A stretch of DNA of 7,606 bases from CAYLJO01 sp964383905 (GTDB lineage Bacteria; Acidobacteriota; Blastocatellia; Pyrinomonadales; Pyrinomonadaceae): positions 1-7,606 of the forward strand of contig CAYLJO010000273.1 of the NCBI GenBank assembly GCA_964383905.1, written 5' to 3'. Positions 6,178-7,606 of the stretch are shown piece by piece. A program made the position numbers and the translations under genes. How positions within the stretch are numbered: position 1 is the stretch's first letter; every line of letters starts with the position of its first letter. Under the pieces are notes generated by a model, which had not been told where the DNA came from, did not search any database, and was given only the letters and a program-made list of their open reading frames with translations.

Positions 6178-6441
6178 TTGTTCTTTGATGTGTTGAAGTG
6201 CCCGGAAGATGACCCGTACATCCCTGGGGAAGATATTACCGAAAGCACTGAAAGATTCCGGATAAAGTTTCAGCGACACTTGTCAGATTATCCGATGCTC
6301 GGCAGGATGTGGGAGTTCTACAATGACGCCTGGTATGCGCCCGAAGAGATTGACCGGCTTCGCGAGGAGTGCTTAAAGGTGCAGGCCAGCACAGCGAATT
6401 CCCTTGCGCTTGAGGGGTTAGGGTTACCGCAGAGCTTCTGA
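6178..6441 (+). CDS. Small acidic protein of unknown function, start unclear
   Basis: The frame encodes about 87 residues rich in Asp, Glu and aromatics, with no signal peptide or membrane segment, so it is probably cytoplasmic. Recognisable stretches are PEDDPYIPGEDITESTERF, then SDYPMLGRMWEFYNDAWYAPEEIDRLREEC. This is a strongly ordered pattern of aromatic and acidic positions that argues for a real, conserved small protein. Size and acidity are reminiscent of toxin-immunity proteins, but I do not recognise a family and claim no function. The N-terminus is unsettled. The frame opens after TAA 6154-6156, the first usable start is TTG 6178, and it has no ribosome site. ATG 6168, with AAGG nine bases upstream, is one frame off and hits TGA after six codons. 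Removing one base between 6168 and 6178 would join them, so a frameshift is possible. It lies 113 bases after the permease on the same strand. Confidence 0.65.
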   Translation: MFFDVLKCPEDDPYIPGEDITESTERFRIKFQRHLSDYPMLGRMWEFYNDAWYAPEEIDRLREECLKVQASTANSLALEGLGLPQSF

Positions 6442-6582
6442 AATTGTGTTGACCGCCTCGGTGCTTAAAGAAGCGTTCCGCGCAGCGGCTTTACTGCTTG
6501 CTCTTTGGTTCATGGCTCATCCTGTGCCGTGATGCTGTGATGTGTTCGCGTACATTGCTGTTCTGCCAAGCTGTTCGGCAGG

Positions 6583-7314
6583 CTAAACCCGCCAGGTCTT
6601 CATAACCGCAACCGAGGGCGATCGCAGTTGTTGATGCAGAAATTCGCTAGTCCGCCCGTTGGCGAGCGCTGCCGCCGCGGCATTGTAGTGCGCTCCATTA
6701 TGCCGGGCGAAGGCATGACGCTGCCCCGGATAGCTGTAGACCGTCGCGTTCGGTTTGCTGGCAAGTGCTGCCTTGATCTGAGCTTGCGCTGCCTTGGAAA
6801 TGAACTCGTCCTCCTCCCCCAGGTGCATAAGCAAAGGCGCGCCAAGTTTGTCGACCTCGCCCAGGTACTTTTCGGTGTCAGCGCCGTGATAAGCCACGGC
6901 GGCATCGACGCGGCAGCGCACGGCCGTCAGGAACGTCATTAAGGCGCCGAGGCAGTAGCCCTGGACGGCAATCTTGCCCGTGCACTCAGGTAGTTTGGCC
7001 ACGGTGTCCAAGGTATCGCTAATATCTCTGACGCCCGCGTCACGATCATAGGCTTGATAAAGACGAAGGCCGTGCTGCCAGTCAGCGTCCGATGTGACGC
7101 TAAGGTCAACGCCGGGTTCCTGACGCCAGAATAGGTCGGGGGCGACTGCGACGAAGCCTTGCTCAGCGAGTTCGTCGCAGGTCTTGCGGATGTCGGCATT
7201 GACCCCGAACAGCTCCTGCAGAACAACGACGGTTGAAGCCGGCAAAGTCTTCGGTCGTGCGATATAGGCGTCAAACGTGCCATCTCGGCCTTTTATGCTG
7301 ATGCGATCTTTCAT
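6583..7314 (-). CDS. Dienelactone hydrolase family protein
   Basis: This is a complete 243-residue alpha/beta hydrolase of the dienelactone hydrolase family (DLH, Pfam PF01738), probably cytoplasmic as there is no signal peptide. The nucleophile is Cys121 in the elbow GYCLGA, the acid is Asp169 in LGEEDEF, and the base is His200 in GQRHAF. Glu34 in QELFG matches the glutamate that interacts with the nucleophile in Pseudomonas DLH. So the full Cys-His-Asp triad and the helper Glu are present. Classic DLH opens dienelactone to maleylacetate in chlorocatechol breakdown. Most genomic homologues act on other or unknown esters and lactones, and nothing here points to a chlorocatechol cluster. ATG 7314 is supported by TGAGGA about nine bases upstream, and the N-terminus DRISIKGRDGTFDAYIARP is typical. 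Length is close to the family norm of about 235. The gene lies 116 bases downstream of an alpha/beta hydrolase on the same strand and converges on the small acidic-protein gene. Confidence 0.93.
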   Translation of the reverse strand: MKDRISIKGRDGTFDAYIARPKTLPASTVVVLQELFGVNADIRKTCDELAEQGFVAVAPDLFWRQEPGVDLSVTSDADWQHGLRLYQAYDRDAGVRDISDTLDTVAKLPECTGKIAVQGYCLGALMTFLTAVRCRVDAAVAYHGADTEKYLGEVDKLGAPLLMHLGEEDEFISKAAQAQIKAALASKPNATVYSYPGQRHAFARHNGAHYNAAAAALANGRTSEFLHQQLRSPSVAVMKTWRV

Positions 7315-7345
7315 TTGTGTTTTCCTCAGACGACATTGATCCGGG

Positions 7346-7376
7346 CCTCCGCCGATGTCGTCGGGATCGGCGGAGG
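7346..7376. repeat. Perfect 11-bp inverted repeat between two hydrolase genes
   Basis: CCTCCGCCGAT (7346-7356) is the exact reverse complement of 7366-7376, with a 9-base loop. It sits in the 116-base gap between the partial hydrolase stop (7431) and the dienelactone hydrolase start (7314). No T-run follows on either strand, so it is not a textbook terminator. It could be a strong mRNA hairpin that lowers read-through or protects the transcript, or an operator. Confidence 0.75.
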
Positions 7377-7430
7377 TCTATCTCGGAACGGACCGGCTCC
7401 GGCGCCGAGCTGCGCTAGCGAAGCTGTCGA

Positions 7431-7606
7431 TCAGGCTCCCGCTACCGATCGGCTCAGCGCAGAGGTGGCAGCCTCTTCAATGAGCTTGGCTGTTTCCTTC
7501 GGGTGCGACATGTAGGCCACATGGCTGGAATTCACCTCGATCGTCTTGGCCTTGGCGCGCTTCGCCATCATGCGCTCCTGGTCCGGATTGATCGACCGGT
7601 CTGCGG
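7431..7606 (-). CDS. Alpha/beta hydrolase, C-terminal end only
   Basis: The last 57 codons of a gene running in from beyond the window end, stopping at TGA 7433-7431. The fragment reads as the end of an alpha/beta-fold esterase of the broad Abhydrolase_6 type, close in pattern to the salicylate/methyl-esterase-like group. It starts at the catalytic acid region (ADRSINPDQERMMAKRA), continues to TIEVNSSHVAYMSHP, whose His28 of the fragment is the catalytic base, and ends with the last helix KETAKLIEEAATSAL. The nucleophile elbow lies outside the window. The substrate is unknown. With the dienelactone hydrolase downstream it may form a two-gene hydrolase operon. Confidence 0.85.
   Translation of the reverse strand, partial: ADRSINPDQERMMAKRAKAKTIEVNSSHVAYMSHPKETAKLIEEAATSALSRSVAGA

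Noticed and set aside
6449..6532. Short plus-strand frame with a hydrophobic stretch (AAALLLALWFMA)
   Set aside because: Only about 27 codons from a TTG with no ribosome site. It could be a membrane-peptide remnant but cannot be told from chance.
6563..6581. CTGCC/GGCAG stem-loop between the convergent genes
   Set aside because: Only five pairs with a 9-base loop and no T-run on either strand, too weak to call a terminator.
7315..7515. 66-codon plus-strand frame upstream of the dienelactone hydrolase
   Set aside because: It is antisense to the end of the alpha/beta hydrolase and covers the inverted repeat. No coding pattern is visible.

Overview
The window looks like a bacterial chromosome segment, most likely from a soil Acidobacteriota. 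The best clue is a complete 815-residue permease built like the acidobacterial duplicated orphan permeases (ADOP, MacB/FtsX type), with no ATPase gene beside it. Related permeases also occur in Gemmatimonadota, Verrucomicrobiota and Bacteroidota, so the assignment is an inference. The left half (1-3360) is a patchwork of gene fragments, unknown small genes and repeat structures, typical of an accessory region. The right half (3600-7606) holds ordinary, intact genes.

Left part. At 103-219 (+) lies a short piece of a sensor histidine kinase, cut at both ends. It is followed by about 500 bases with no convincing gene but several stem-loops. On the minus strand at 789-1791 is a pair of small exported proteins: a 183-residue secreted protein of unknown function, then a lipoprotein that is read through only if one base is removed from a run of four G's at 950-953. 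A good intrinsic terminator (729-788) closes the pair. Further right, still on the minus strand, are an unrecognised low-complexity 222-residue ORF (1976-2644), a perfect 15-bp inverted repeat (2660-2692), and the C-terminal part of an aminoglycoside-phosphotransferase-like (APH/choline kinase fold) protein (2749-3302). The kinase fragment has an altered catalytic loop and no N-lobe. Its open frame stops about 10 bases short of a pair of direct repeats (3315-3354) that look like the end of an insertion sequence, so a transposition event probably cut the gene.

Right part. The ADOP permease (3617-6064, +) stands alone after a roughly 260-base non-coding leader. It is followed by a small acidic protein of unknown function (6178-6441, +) whose true start is unclear. 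Convergent to these, on the minus strand, are a complete dienelactone hydrolase family enzyme (6583-7314) with all four key active-site residues and, upstream of it, the last 57 residues of an alpha/beta hydrolase that runs off the window (7431-7606). The two hydrolases share a strand and may be co-transcribed, but a perfect 11-bp inverted repeat sits in the 116-base gap between them.

No tRNA, rRNA, CRISPR array or complete insertion sequence was seen. No complete new system is evident. The most useful observations are two genes that automated calling would miss or misjudge (the frameshifted lipoprotein and the truncated kinase), the insertion-sequence-like end beside the kinase, and the perfect palindrome ahead of the 222-residue ORF.
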